NCBI RefSeq assembly: GCF_963668515.1
Contig: NZ_OY764866.1
Span: forward strand, 372,001-436,000
DNA length: 64,000 nt
Direction: 5' to 3'
From: an uncultured Ilyobacter sp.
GTDB taxonomy: Bacteria > Fusobacteriota > Fusobacteriia > Fusobacteriales > Fusobacteriaceae
This document shows positions 1 to 7,568 of the stretch, piece by piece; the stretch's first letter is position 1; every line of letters starts with the position of its first letter. The notes beneath the pieces were generated by a model, which did no database searches, was not told where the DNA came from, and saw only the letters and a list, made by a program, of their open reading frames with translations. Both the position numbers and the translations under genes were made by a program.

Positions 1-1
1 T

Positions 2-43
2 ATAAACTGTCATGCAGCTAGGCATAAAGAAGTAATCCTATAA
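2..43 (+). CDS. C-terminal tail of fumarate hydratase alpha subunit (partial)
   Basis: An open frame enters from the left edge and ends at TAA 41-43, giving only 13 residues (INCHAARHKEVIL). It lies 27 bp upstream of the fumarase beta subunit. Class I two-subunit fumarases have the alpha gene directly upstream of beta, and an N-C-x-A-x-R type ending is plausible for alpha. The assignment rests mainly on this context because so little sequence is present. Confidence 0.45.
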   Translation: MNCHAARHKEVIL

Positions 44-70
44 TATATCATTGAAATTTGGAGGGAAAGA

Positions 71-616
71 ATGATTAAGTTAACAACACCTTTAACGGCG
101 GAAGATACAGAAAAACTAAAGTCAGGAGATATAGTACAAATAACAGGTACAATTTATACTGCAAGAGATGCAGCTCATGCTAGACTTGTGAAGCTAGTAG
201 AAGAAGGAAAAGAATTACCTTTTGATGTAAAAGGTCAGATTATATATTATGTGGGACCGACTCCTGCTAAGCCAGGGAATCCTATTGGAAGTGCTGGACC
301 TACAACAAGTTACAGAATGGATCCCTTTGCCCCGACTCTTTTGGATCAGGGATTAAAAGGAATGATAGGTAAAGGGGGAAGATCTCAGGAGGTAAAAGAT
401 GCCTGTGTAAGAAATAAAGGGGTTTACTTTGCTGCCACAGGTGGAGCCGCTGCTCTGATAGCAAAGTGTATCAAAAAAGCTGAAGTAATAGCCTATGAAG
501 ATCTTGGATCAGAAGCAATAAGAAAACTTGAAGTGGAAGATTTTCCTGTTATTGTTATAAATGATACCTACGGAAATGACCAATATGAAACAGGACAAGC
601 TGAATATAGAAAATAA
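71..616 (+). CDS. Class I fumarate hydratase, beta (C-terminal) subunit
   Basis: This 181-residue protein matches the beta subunit of the iron-sulfur, oxygen-sensitive fumarase/tartrate dehydratase family, which interconverts fumarate and malate. Family features visible are the LTTPLTAEDTEKLKSGD opening, the GPTTSYRMDPF segment near residue 80, the GKGG stretch near residue 100 and the AATGGAAALIA glycine/alanine segment near residue 125. The length is normal for a separate beta subunit. GGAGGG lies 5 nt before the ATG. It is followed 16 bp later by malic enzyme, so one operon would link fumarate, malate and pyruvate. L-tartrate dehydratase beta is the alternative, but the malic enzyme neighbour favours fumarase. 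Confidence 0.9.
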   Translation: MIKLTTPLTAEDTEKLKSGDIVQITGTIYTARDAAHARLVKLVEEGKELPFDVKGQIIYYVGPTPAKPGNPIGSAGPTTSYRMDPFAPTLLDQGLKGMIGKGGRSQEVKDACVRNKGVYFAATGGAAALIAKCIKKAEVIAYEDLGSEAIRKLEVEDFPVIVINDTYGNDQYETGQAEYRK

Positions 617-632
617 TTACTAGGAGGTCGTC

Positions 633-1814
633 ATGTCAACAGTTTATGAAAAATCTTTGAAGCTGCATGAAGAAAATAAGGGTAAAATAGAGGTAATATC
701 AAAAGTAAAAGTAACTAACAGAGAGGAACTTAGTCTTGCATATTCTCCAGGAGTTGCAGAACCCTGCAGAAAAATTCAGGAAAACAAGGAAGACGTTTAC
801 AAATATACATCTAAAGGAAATATGGTGGCGGTAATAAGTGACGGATCTGCAGTACTGGGTCTTGGAAACATAGGACCTGAAGCTGCTCTGCCTGTAATGG
901 AGGGGAAGTCTATCCTCTTAAAAGAGTTTGCGGGGGTGGATTCTTTTCCCATCTGCCTTGATACTCAGGACACAGAGGAGATAATAAGAACGTGCAAGCT
1001 TTTGGCACCAAGCTTTGGTGGTATCAACCTAGAGGATATATCTGCGCCAAGATGTGTGGAGATAGAGACTAGGCTAAAAGAAGAGCTAGACATACCTGTA
1101 TTTCATGATGACCAGCACGGGACTGCAATCATAGTGACGGCAGCTATAATGAACTCTTATAAATTATTGAAAAAAGAGTTGAAGGATGCCAATGTGGTGG
1201 TGTGCGGTGCAGGTGCAGCAGGAAGCTCGATCATTAAGATGATCAGAGAATTGAATGTAAATAATATAATAGCAGTGGATAAAGACGGAATAATAGCAAG
1301 AGATGATGCTGACAGAGAATATGATTTCCTTTCTAAAGAGCTCTCTAATATCACCAACAAAGAAAACCTAAAAGGTGGGCTTGGAGATGCAGTAAAGGGT
1401 GCAGATATATTTATAGGGGTATCGGCTCCAGGGATACTTAAGCCTGAAATGATCAAGACGATGAATGCGGATTCAATAATCTTTGCCATGGCAAATCCTA
1501 CACCGGAGATCATGCCTGATGAGGCATTAGCAGCGGGAGCCAGGATAGTGGGGACAGGAAGGTCTGATTTCCCTAACCAGGTTAATAATGTTCTTGCATT
1601 CCCAGGGCTTTTTAGAGGTGCTCTAGATGCAAAGGCAAAAAAAATAACTGAAGAGATGAAGATGGCGGCAGCAATAGCCCTTGCCAACGTAATAGAGGAG
1701 TCAGAGTTAAGAGACGACTATATAATTCCTGATCCATTTGATAAGAGAGTTGTAAAGGTGGTATCAGAGACTGTGGCAAGAGTGGCAAAGGATATGAACA
1801 TCTGTAGGGATTAA
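633..1814 (+). CDS. NAD(P)-dependent malic enzyme (oxaloacetate-decarboxylating)
   Basis: A 393-residue cytoplasmic malic enzyme of the short bacterial type, converting malate to pyruvate, CO2 and NAD(P)H. The N-terminal catalytic domain carries YSPGVAEPC near residue 37, GLGNIGPEAALPVMEGK near residue 75 and the metal-binding VFHDDQHGTA near residue 155. The Rossmann motif VVCGAGAAGSS follows near residue 188. AGGAGG precedes the ATG by about 6 nt. It is co-oriented with and 16 bp downstream of the fumarase beta gene, and a hairpin 12 bp after the stop closes the unit. Fumarase plus malic enzyme would convert fumarate to pyruvate in a fermenter. Cofactor preference cannot be read from the sequence. 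Confidence 0.93.
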   Translation: MSTVYEKSLKLHEENKGKIEVISKVKVTNREELSLAYSPGVAEPCRKIQENKEDVYKYTSKGNMVAVISDGSAVLGLGNIGPEAALPVMEGKSILLKEFAGVDSFPICLDTQDTEEIIRTCKLLAPSFGGINLEDISAPRCVEIETRLKEELDIPVFHDDQHGTAIIVTAAIMNSYKLLKKELKDANVVVCGAGAAGSSIIKMIRELNVNNIIAVDKDGIIARDDADREYDFLSKELSNITNKENLKGGLGDAVKGADIFIGVSAPGILKPEMIKTMNADSIIFAMANPTPEIMPDEALAAGARIVGTGRSDFPNQVNNVLAFPGLFRGALDAKAKKITEEMKMAAAIALANVIEESELRDDYIIPDPFDKRVVKVVSETVARVAKDMNICRD

Positions 1815-1825
1815 GTAAGAAAGTA

Positions 1826-1860
1826 TAGAGGCTGACTTTAAAGGTCAGCCTCTATAAATT
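1826..1860 (+). terminator. Hairpin terminator of the fumarase-malic enzyme operon
   Basis: TAGAGGCTGAC (1826-1836) pairs perfectly with GTCAGCCTCTA (1844-1854) around a 7-nt loop. It lies 12 bp after the malic enzyme stop. The following tract is A/T-rich rather than pure T. Confidence 0.75.
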
Positions 1861-1915
1861 TGATATTTTTTATCAGATAAATATTTTTAAAAAATCCTGT
1901 TAAAGATAAAAAAAG

Positions 1916-1945
1916 TTGACAATCTTTAAGAAGTGATGATATAAT
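1916..1945 (+). promoter_or_regulatory. Sigma-70-type promoter of tRNA-Thr
   Basis: TTGACA (1916-1921) and TATAAT (1940-1945) are both perfect consensus hexamers, 18 bp apart. They lie 16 bp upstream of the tRNA, as expected for a strong stable-RNA promoter. Confidence 0.85.
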
Positions 1946-1961
1946 TTTGCTGCAGCGTTAT

Positions 1962-2037
1962 GCCGCCTTAGCTCAGTAGGTAGAGCAATACCATGGTAAG
2001 GTAGAGGTCGCCGGTTCGACTCCGGCAGGTGGCACCA
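1962..2037 (+). tRNA. tRNA-Thr (anticodon GGT)
   Basis: The 76-nt sequence folds as a cloverleaf. The acceptor GCCGCCT pairs with AGGTGGC (one G-U), the D arm is GCTC/GAGC, the anticodon loop ATGGTAA has GGT at positions 34-36, and the T arm is GCCGG-TTCGACT-CCGGC. The outermost anticodon-stem pair is an A-G mismatch. CCA is encoded (2035-2037). It reads ACC and ACU threonine codons. Own promoter and terminator make it a single-gene unit. Confidence 0.96.
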
Positions 2038-2054
2038 GTACTTATAATAGTTAG

Positions 2055-2081
2055 AGCAGATCTTTAGAGGTCTGCTTTTTT
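2055..2081 (+). terminator. Rho-independent terminator of tRNA-Thr
   Basis: AGCAGATCT (2055-2063) pairs with AGGTCTGCT (2068-2076), with one wobble and a 4-nt loop, and is followed by a run of T. It lies 17 bp after the tRNA. Confidence 0.85.
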
Positions 2082-2233
2082 ATTTTGGACTTAAAATGGA
2101 CTTGTTTAAAAAATTTATAATTTTTTACGATAATTCTTAATAACTCGACTTGTGCAAAAAATTAAAAATAGACAACTTTTTGAGGTAATATTAAGGTCAC
2201 GACACCAAAAAACCTCAAGGAGTTGTCTACTCA

Positions 2234-3502
2234 ATGAATATATTAACCCTTAATTCTGATTTTTTCAAATATTTTTTTAAACTTGATTGTAAATGGTCTC
2301 TGCCACAAAGAAAACATCTTTTCAATTTTGTTGATGGTATTATTAACTCTGGTGGGAAAAAGACCCTTTCAAATATCTGGAGAAATTCTTTAAATACAAG
2401 GGATAGAAGTTCTTTTAATAAATTTCTTCTATATTCTCCATGGGATGAGAAAAATCTTAATTATGCTAGAAAAAAGACCGCTCTCAATGAAATGGCTATG
2501 GCTGGATCTAAGAACCCATTTTTCTTTTCTATTGATGACACACTTTCCAGCAAGAAAACTTCTTCTAAAAATATAGAAGGGTTGAAGTTTAACTATTCTC
2601 ATGTTTCTAACAAGAATGAATGGTCTCATTGTATAGTGTCTTTGCATGGTCATTCCAATGGCCTATCTTTACCTTTGGATTTTAAAACTTACCTTTCTGA
2701 AGAATCAGGCGCAGAACAAAAACGTTCTTTTAAAACTAAGATCGATTTAGCACTTGATACATTAAAAGGGATAGATATTCAACTAGAAAGAAAAAGCTAT
2801 GTATTGACAGATAGCTGGTATACTTCAGCGGGATTCATTAATAAAACTCAACAGTTAGGATTTCAAGTTATTAGTGGAATAAAATCCAATAGGATTTTTT
2901 ATCCAAATGGAATCAGAGCAAAACTGAGTGAATATGCTAAAACATTGAAAGAGGAAGACCTTAATGTCGTTACCGTTAAGGGAAGAACTCATTATGTTTA
3001 TAGATATGAAGGGGCTGTAAAGGGAATAGAAAATATAGTTGTTTTAATGAGTTGGATAGATAAATTTGACAGTAGTAAATCTCCATTTTATCTAGTGAGT
3101 ACTGATGTGTCTTTGAGTTCTAAAAGGATAATAGAATATTACGGTCATAGATGGGAAATTGAAGTCAGTTTTAGGTATCAAAAAGAAAGACTAGGTTTAG
3201 ATAATTATGAAATGCGTAGTTTAAAAGCGATAAAAAGATTCTGGGAGCTACTATATTTGCTCTATGATTTCTTGGATTTAAAGAGGTTTAAGAATAAAGT
3301 ATCAGAAAACTTGGGAGAATTAATAGATAAGTTAAAAGTTAAGCGAAAAAGAGAAGTCATTTCTTATGTCTATGAAAGGACTTGGAATGGCAACACTTTT
3401 TTAGACAACTTTTTTAAGGTTATTCACTCTGTACTCTACAGGCGTTTGATAACCAAGAGAAGAGTGGATTCTGTGGTTGTTAAACCAGTTAACATAATCT
3501 AA
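2234..3502 (+). pseudogene. Disrupted IS4/IS701-type DDE transposase
   Basis: The open frame starts at ATG 2234. DDE landmarks are SIDDTLSSK near residue 98, a TDSWY segment near residue 193 and a textbook Y-(2)-R-(3)-E-(6)-K signature (YGHRWEIEVSFRYQK) near residue 302. Only about the first 388 residues belong to this protein. From about 3398 on, the frame reads antisense through an IS3-type orfB and stops at 3502, so the last ~35 residues are foreign. The genuine C-terminus is stranded at 4596-4667. The catalytic E motif is intact, but loss of the native end probably inactivates it. Confidence 0.88.
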
Positions 3503-4235
3503 TAATTCATAATTTAATTCTTCTAAGGAATCAAAATAAATTCCATTTATAAATTCTGTCTTTATGGTTTTGAAGGTGGCTTCTGCCACTGCATTATCAT
3601 ATGGACACCCTTTCATGCTTAAAGAGCGCTTAATATTAAAGGTTTCTAGCGTTCTTTTTATTAATTGATTATTAAATTCATTTCCACGGTCCGTATGGAA
3701 AATTTTAACCTTTTGTAGGTTTCCCTTCACTTTTGAAAAAGCTCTTGCTACCAACTGGGCATCTTTGTTTTTTCCAGAGCTATAACCTATGATTTCTCTG
3801 TTAAAAAGATCTATTAAGACACAGATATAAATTCCAGGCCTTACCTACCCTGACGTAGGTTAAATCGCTAACTACAACTTGTAGATGATCTTTTTTGTTA
3901 AAATTACGCTCAACTAAATTAGCCAACTCTTCTTCATTGACTTTGTCGTGATGTGGCTTAAAATTTGCAATTGTATATTTTGATACCAATTCCTTTTGTT
4001 TCATGATTGAACTTATACGTCTTCTGGAAACTTTATGTCCCAGTTTAAAAAGTTCAAATTTTATTCTTCTAGTTCCATAGTTTCTTCTACTCTCTTCAAA
4101 AATATCTTTGATTAGTTCTATTAAAAGAAAGGTGTTATTTTTAATTTTAGACTTGTAATAATACATACTTCTAGAAATCCCAAGGACTTGGCACATTGCT
4201 GATACAGAGTATTTGTGAATATTATTTTTAATCAC
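3401..4235 (-). pseudogene. Frameshifted IS3-family OrfB (integrase/transposase)
   Basis: Two minus-strand frames make up one rve-type integrase. The first (4235 down to 3801) carries the N-terminal HTH_21 region and VVSDLTYVRVGKAWN with the first catalytic Asp. The second carries IFHTDRGNEFNN (second Asp), CPYDNAVAEATFKTIKTE (catalytic Glu) and WFNNHRIHSSLGYQTP. One extra base in the A/T tract at about 3829-3835 breaks the frame: removing one T would read AWNYICVLIDLFN, the normal family sequence. A programmed shift normally lies at the orfA/orfB junction, not here, so this looks like decay. Confidence 0.87.
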
Positions 4236-4237
4236 AT

Positions 4238-4534
4238 TTACTTTCGTCCTAAAATCAGCGCCGCCTGCTTTAAAATATCATTCTCCATTTCAAGTTGCTT
4301 ATTTCGCTTACGAAGTTCAATAAGTTCTTGTTCTTCAGGGGTACGATTATCTTTTTCACTAAAATAACCACTAGTTTCAGATTGATTGATCCATTTGTTT
4401 AGTAGTGAGGTTGAGAGATCATATTCTCTTACAATATCACATTTACGCTTTCCATTTAGATGCAATAGAACTAATTGATTTTTAAATTCATCTGTGTAGG
4501 TACGACGTTTTCTCTTCTGGTTTGACATGGTCAT
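4238..4534 (-). CDS. IS3-family OrfA (transposase DNA-binding subunit)
   Basis: A 98-residue helix-turn-helix protein typical of IS3-family OrfA. The RRTYTDEFKNQLVLLHLNGK opening, an HTH near residues 25-50 and a leucine-zipper tail (EQELIELRKRNKQLEMENDI) ending in LKQAALILGRK are visible. It starts at ATG 4534 and ends 2 nt before the orfB start. The reading frame is intact although the partner orfB is broken. Confidence 0.9.
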   Translation of the reverse strand: MTMSNQKRKRRTYTDEFKNQLVLLHLNGKRKCDIVREYDLSTSLLNKWINQSETSGYFSEKDNRTPEEQELIELRKRNKQLEMENDILKQAALILGRK

Positions 4535-4595
4535 GATTATTCTCCTTTTGGTTTTATATTTTATTTTACATGACCTTAAGAAAACTGTCCAACAT

Positions 4596-4667
4596 ATTGT
4601 AGCCTATCCAACTTTATCTGGAGCAAAGTTAGAGGAACTCTACGAAGAATTTAGAGTTCCTGCTTAA
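4596..4667 (+). pseudogene. Stranded C-terminal fragment of the IS4/IS701-type transposase
   Basis: Directly after the IS3-type right end, a frame encodes IVAYPTLSGAKLEELYEEFR followed by VPA and TAA, ending just before the host element's right inverted repeat. The position and orientation are those expected of the missing transposase end. Confidence 0.72.
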
Positions 4668-4726
4668 ATTTGCACAAGTCGAGTTAAATATGTGAATAAA
4701 ATATTGTTGTTCTAATATAAAAAAAC

Positions 4727-4755
4727 TTGATTTTTTTTTAATTTAATTGTAATAT
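4727..4755 (+). promoter_or_regulatory. Promoter directly abutting the DUF3870 start codon
   Basis: TTGATT (4727-4732) and TAATAT (4750-4755) are 17 bp apart. The expected transcription start falls on or within 1-2 nt of the ATG at 4762, which has no Shine-Dalgarno sequence. Confidence 0.55.
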
Positions 4756-4761
4756 TCTGGT

Positions 4762-5109
4762 ATGGGAAAAGTTAAATATAGTGACGAAGTAGTGTATTTT
4801 ATTTCATATTCTAAATTGCCAAATAACACACCTGCAAGTCATGCGCTTGAGCATGTTGGATGTGGATTATTTATTGAGCCATCAACAGGCGTTGTTGTTG
4901 ACATAAGTTGTACACTTTTGACCCAAGAAACAAGAAGTTTTTTGAAATACTTAATTGTAGGATTTAATCTTGATGAAGAACCTTTGGAGAAACTCTTGAA
5001 TAAAATTAAAACTAGGTATTTTGGTCTTGCTCAAAAGGCAATATGTACATCTTTAAAAGAGACACACGGCAAATACAAGGATTGGAAAAAACAAAATAAT
5101 TTAATTTAA
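4762..5109 (+). CDS. DUF3870 family protein
   Basis: A 115-residue small cytoplasmic protein that I recognise as DUF3870. The visible core is YFISYSKLPNNTPASHALEH (near residue 12), then CGLFIEPSTGVVVDISCTLLT, LIVGFNLDEEP and a RYFGLAQKAI segment that could sit near an active site. No biochemical role is established to my knowledge. It precedes a BKACE and an AtoE transporter but is separated from them by a strong hairpin. No ribosome binding site is visible, and a promoter places the transcript start at the ATG. It begins 77 bp after the end of the composite insertion element, so the insertion could have replaced its original upstream region. Confidence 0.8.
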   Translation: MGKVKYSDEVVYFISYSKLPNNTPASHALEHVGCGLFIEPSTGVVVDISCTLLTQETRSFLKYLIVGFNLDEEPLEKLLNKIKTRYFGLAQKAICTSLKETHGKYKDWKKQNNLI

Positions 5110-5165
5110 ACTAACTGTTTTAATTATTGTAATATTGTAACCCAGTATTGCTAAAGTAATTGGAA

Positions 5166-5204
5166 GCCAGTGCAAAAAAGTGATTTTTTGTATTGGCTTT
5201 TTTT
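5166..5204 (+). terminator. Strong hairpin between the DUF3870 gene and BKACE (terminator or attenuator)
   Basis: A 14-bp stem (5166-5179 with 5184-5197, two G-U pairs) and a 4-nt loop GTGA are followed by seven T. Only 32 bp separate it from the BKACE start and no promoter is visible there. It therefore either terminates the DUF3870 transcript or attenuates read-through into BKACE. Confidence 0.82.
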
Positions 5205-5236
5205 ATTTGTTTAAATTTATAAAAAAGGAGATGATT

Positions 5237-6052
5237 ATGGAAAAGTTAATAATTACACTTGCGCCTACGGGAAACGTACCAACAAAGGAAATCAATCCAA
5301 ACACGCCTATAACAGTAGAGGAAATTGTTGCTGATGTAAAAAAATGCCAAAAATTAGGAGTATCTTTGGTACATTTGCACGTTAGAGATGAGAATGGAAA
5401 TCCAACATGTGATAGGGAAATATATAAAAAATTATTAGAACAAATTAAAAAAGAAAATATTGATGTAATTACTCAAGTTTCAACGGGTGCTAGAGGAGGA
5501 AAAAGTGATGCAGAGTGGAGAGGTCAAATGTTAGACCTTGATACTGAAATGGCGTCCCTATCTACTGGATCATCAAATTTTGCAACGAGTATGAATAGTA
5601 ATTCACCACAACTAATAAAAGAACTAGCAGATAAAATGAAATCAAATGGAATAAAACCTGAGATAGAGGTATTTGACAGTGCCATGATAGCTAACGCAAT
5701 AAGACTTGAAAAAAAAGGAATTTTAGACGGTCCCCTTCATTTTGACTTAGTCATGAATGTACCTGGATCTTTACCGGGGACTCTTAAGAACTTATTATTT
5801 TTAATAGAAAGTTTACCTCCAAAGAGTACTTTTTCTGTGAGTGGTATTGGAAGTTCACAGGTGGAGATGCTAACGGCTTCAATCCTTATGGGTGGGCATG
5901 TAAGAACCGGAATGGAAGATGTAGTTAAAATGAAAGATGGTTCAATGGCAAGTAATTATTTACTTGTAGAGCAAGTTGTTAAAATAGCAAATGCCCTAGG
6001 TAGGGAGATAGCAACTAAAGAAGAAGCTAAAGAAATACTGGGAGTTTCTTAA
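5237..6052 (+). CDS. Beta-keto acid cleavage enzyme (BKACE, DUF849 family)
   Basis: A 271-residue TIM-barrel enzyme of the 3-keto-5-aminohexanoate cleavage (Kce)/BKACE family. The family transfers acetyl-CoA onto a beta-keto acid, giving acetoacetate and a new acyl-CoA. The opening IITLAPTGNVPTKE, the metal/substrate motif LVHLHVRDENGNPT near residue 41, QVSTGARGG near residue 81 and GHVRTGMEDVV near residue 216 fit. The start at 5237 is chosen because GGAG lies 6 nt upstream; the frame extends further 5' but without a ribosome site. The adjacent AtoE transporter suggests uptake of a keto acid. The substrate cannot be predicted from sequence alone. Confidence 0.88.
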   Translation: MEKLIITLAPTGNVPTKEINPNTPITVEEIVADVKKCQKLGVSLVHLHVRDENGNPTCDREIYKKLLEQIKKENIDVITQVSTGARGGKSDAEWRGQMLDLDTEMASLSTGSSNFATSMNSNSPQLIKELADKMKSNGIKPEIEVFDSAMIANAIRLEKKGILDGPLHFDLVMNVPGSLPGTLKNLLFLIESLPPKSTFSVSGIGSSQVEMLTASILMGGHVRTGMEDVVKMKDGSMASNYLLVEQVVKIANALGREIATKEEAKEILGVS

Positions 6053-6160
6053 ATACTTTAGAAACAAATGAAATTTTACTAATTAAATCTGGCATTAAAA
6101 TCTATAATAAGAATTAAATTAGGTTTCATAATTAAATAAATCATTAAAAAGGAGAATAAA

Positions 6161-7486
6161 ATGATTAAAAAATTAACTGATGTGCTAGTAAAAATGGTTA
6201 AAAAATACTTGCCAAATCCTTTTGTTTTTGCATTGATACTGACTGCTATAGTGTTTTTTCTAGGAATTTTTTATACTGATTTTGGACCAGTTGAAATGCT
6301 TGATTTTTGGTATAATGGTTACTTTAGTTTATTAAAATTTACGATGCAAATGGTATTTATTTTGATAACAGGCTATGCTTTGGCTAAGTCACCCGTTGTT
6401 GGAAATATGCTTAAAAAACTGGCTCTTATTCCTAAAACACCTGTACAAGCGATTATGTTTACTTGTGCTGTTTCTTATGCATGTGGATATCTCAATTGGG
6501 GATTTGGACTAATTGCAGGTGCTCTTATTGCTAAAGAAATAGCCGTTCAGAATAGTGGAAAAGGTATACATTATCCTATTCTTATTGCAGCCGCTTATAG
6601 TGGTAATATAGTTAGAGGACCATCTACTTCAATTCCTCTTGCTATTGCAACCAAGGGACATTTTTTAGAGGATGTCATTGGAATAGTCCCTGTATCTCAG
6701 ACTTTATATAGTTCATGGAATATTGTTATTACATTAACATTATTTGTTTCCATACCTTTATTATACAGAGTAATGGCTCCAAAATATGGAGAAGCAGTAA
6801 TAGAAGTTGATTTTGAAAAAATAAAAGAACCAGAAGTAAAACTTTTTTCCAAAGAAATTTTGGATACACCTGCATCAAAATTAAATAATAGCAGCTTTCT
6901 TACTTTAATTATTTCTATTCCTGGTTTAATGTATATAATTATGTATTTTTTAAAAAATGGACTCAAGCTTAATTTAAATATTGTAATATTTATATTCCTA
7001 ATTTTGGGTCTCCTTGCTCATAAAACTCCCATAAATTATGTTAATTCTATTAATGATGCTATTAAAACATGTGGCGGAATTGCTCTTCTTTTTCCGTTCT
7101 ATGCTGGAATAATGGGAATAATGAAAAGTTCAGGTTTAGCTGTAATGATGTCAAATATGTTTGTTTCCATTTCTACAGCTCAAACATTTCCACTCTATAC
7201 CTTTTGGAGTGCTGGTCTGGTTAATTTATTTGTGCCATCTGGTGGAGGTCAATGGGCAGTTCAGGGACCAATTATGATACCGGCTGCTGTTAAAGTTGGA
7301 GCAAATGTATCAAAAGTTGCGATGGCATTGGCTTGGGGAGATTCTTGGACAAATCAAATACAACCATTTTGGGCATTACCAATACTTGCAATTGCTGGAC
7401 TTGATGTTAAAGATATTATGGGGTACTGTTTGATGGTAGCAATACTAGCTGGAACGGTAATTAGTGGGTTATTAGTATTTCTATAA
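6161..7486 (+). CDS. AtoE-type short-chain fatty acid transporter (first copy)
   Basis: A 441-residue polytopic membrane protein of the AtoE family, with about ten to twelve hydrophobic segments. Family landmarks are YLPNPFVFALILT (residue 16), CGYLNWGFGLIAGALIAKEI (near residue 108), the VPSGGGQWAVQGPIM motif near residue 359 and a WGDSWTNQIQPFWALP signature. GGAG precedes the ATG. It lies 108 bp after BKACE on the same strand. A clear paralog is at 18661-20019. Substrates would be acetoacetate-like or short-chain acids. A double IS256 remnant begins 13 bp after the stop, so the native terminator is not seen. Confidence 0.92.
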   Translation: MIKKLTDVLVKMVKKYLPNPFVFALILTAIVFFLGIFYTDFGPVEMLDFWYNGYFSLLKFTMQMVFILITGYALAKSPVVGNMLKKLALIPKTPVQAIMFTCAVSYACGYLNWGFGLIAGALIAKEIAVQNSGKGIHYPILIAAAYSGNIVRGPSTSIPLAIATKGHFLEDVIGIVPVSQTLYSSWNIVITLTLFVSIPLLYRVMAPKYGEAVIEVDFEKIKEPEVKLFSKEILDTPASKLNNSSFLTLIISIPGLMYIIMYFLKNGLKLNLNIVIFIFLILGLLAHKTPINYVNSINDAIKTCGGIALLFPFYAGIMGIMKSSGLAVMMSNMFVSISTAQTFPLYTFWSAGLVNLFVPSGGGQWAVQGPIMIPAAVKVGANVSKVAMALAWGDSWTNQIQPFWALPILAIAGLDVKDIMGYCLMVAILAGTVISGLLVFL

Positions 7487-7568
7487 AAAAGAAAATTAGG
7501 GGTCTTTCCCAAATTACGTGTAAATTATATTCCTAGTTATTTATAGGTGATCCAGCTGGATCACCTTT

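Larger units (their letters stand above)
3398..4594 (-). mobile_element. IS3-family element inserted in the IS4/IS701-type transposase
   Basis: A roughly 1.2-kb element with orfA and orfB on the minus strand. Its ends share an imperfect inverted repeat: GACAACTTTTTTAAGGT near 3404-3420 and, on the opposite strand at the right end, GACAGTTTTCTTAAGGT near 4574-4590. The exact boundary is uncertain by a few bases, and no clean 3-4 bp target duplication could be settled. orfB is frameshifted, so the element is probably inactive. Confidence 0.82.
2142..4685. mobile_element. IS4/IS701-type insertion sequence interrupted by an IS3-type element
   Basis: Perfect 17-bp terminal inverted repeats (AACTCGACTTGTGCAAA at 2142-2158, its complement at 4669-4685) bound the element. 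It contains one transposase gene on the plus strand, cut at about 3397 by an IS3-type element that ends near 4594. Beyond the insertion, 4596-4667 resumes the transposase C-terminus. Without the inserted DNA the host element is about 1.35 kb, a usual size for this class. I could not find a convincing target duplication. Confidence 0.88.

Noticed and set aside
1157-1687. A 176-codon minus-strand frame opposite the malic enzyme gene
   Set aside because: It is a shadow of a well-supported enzyme gene, with no ribosome site or family features.
2142-4685. Target-site duplications for the IS4/IS701-type and IS3-type elements
   Set aside because: Flanking bases are A/T-rich and similar by chance. 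No duplication of the expected length could be fixed with confidence.
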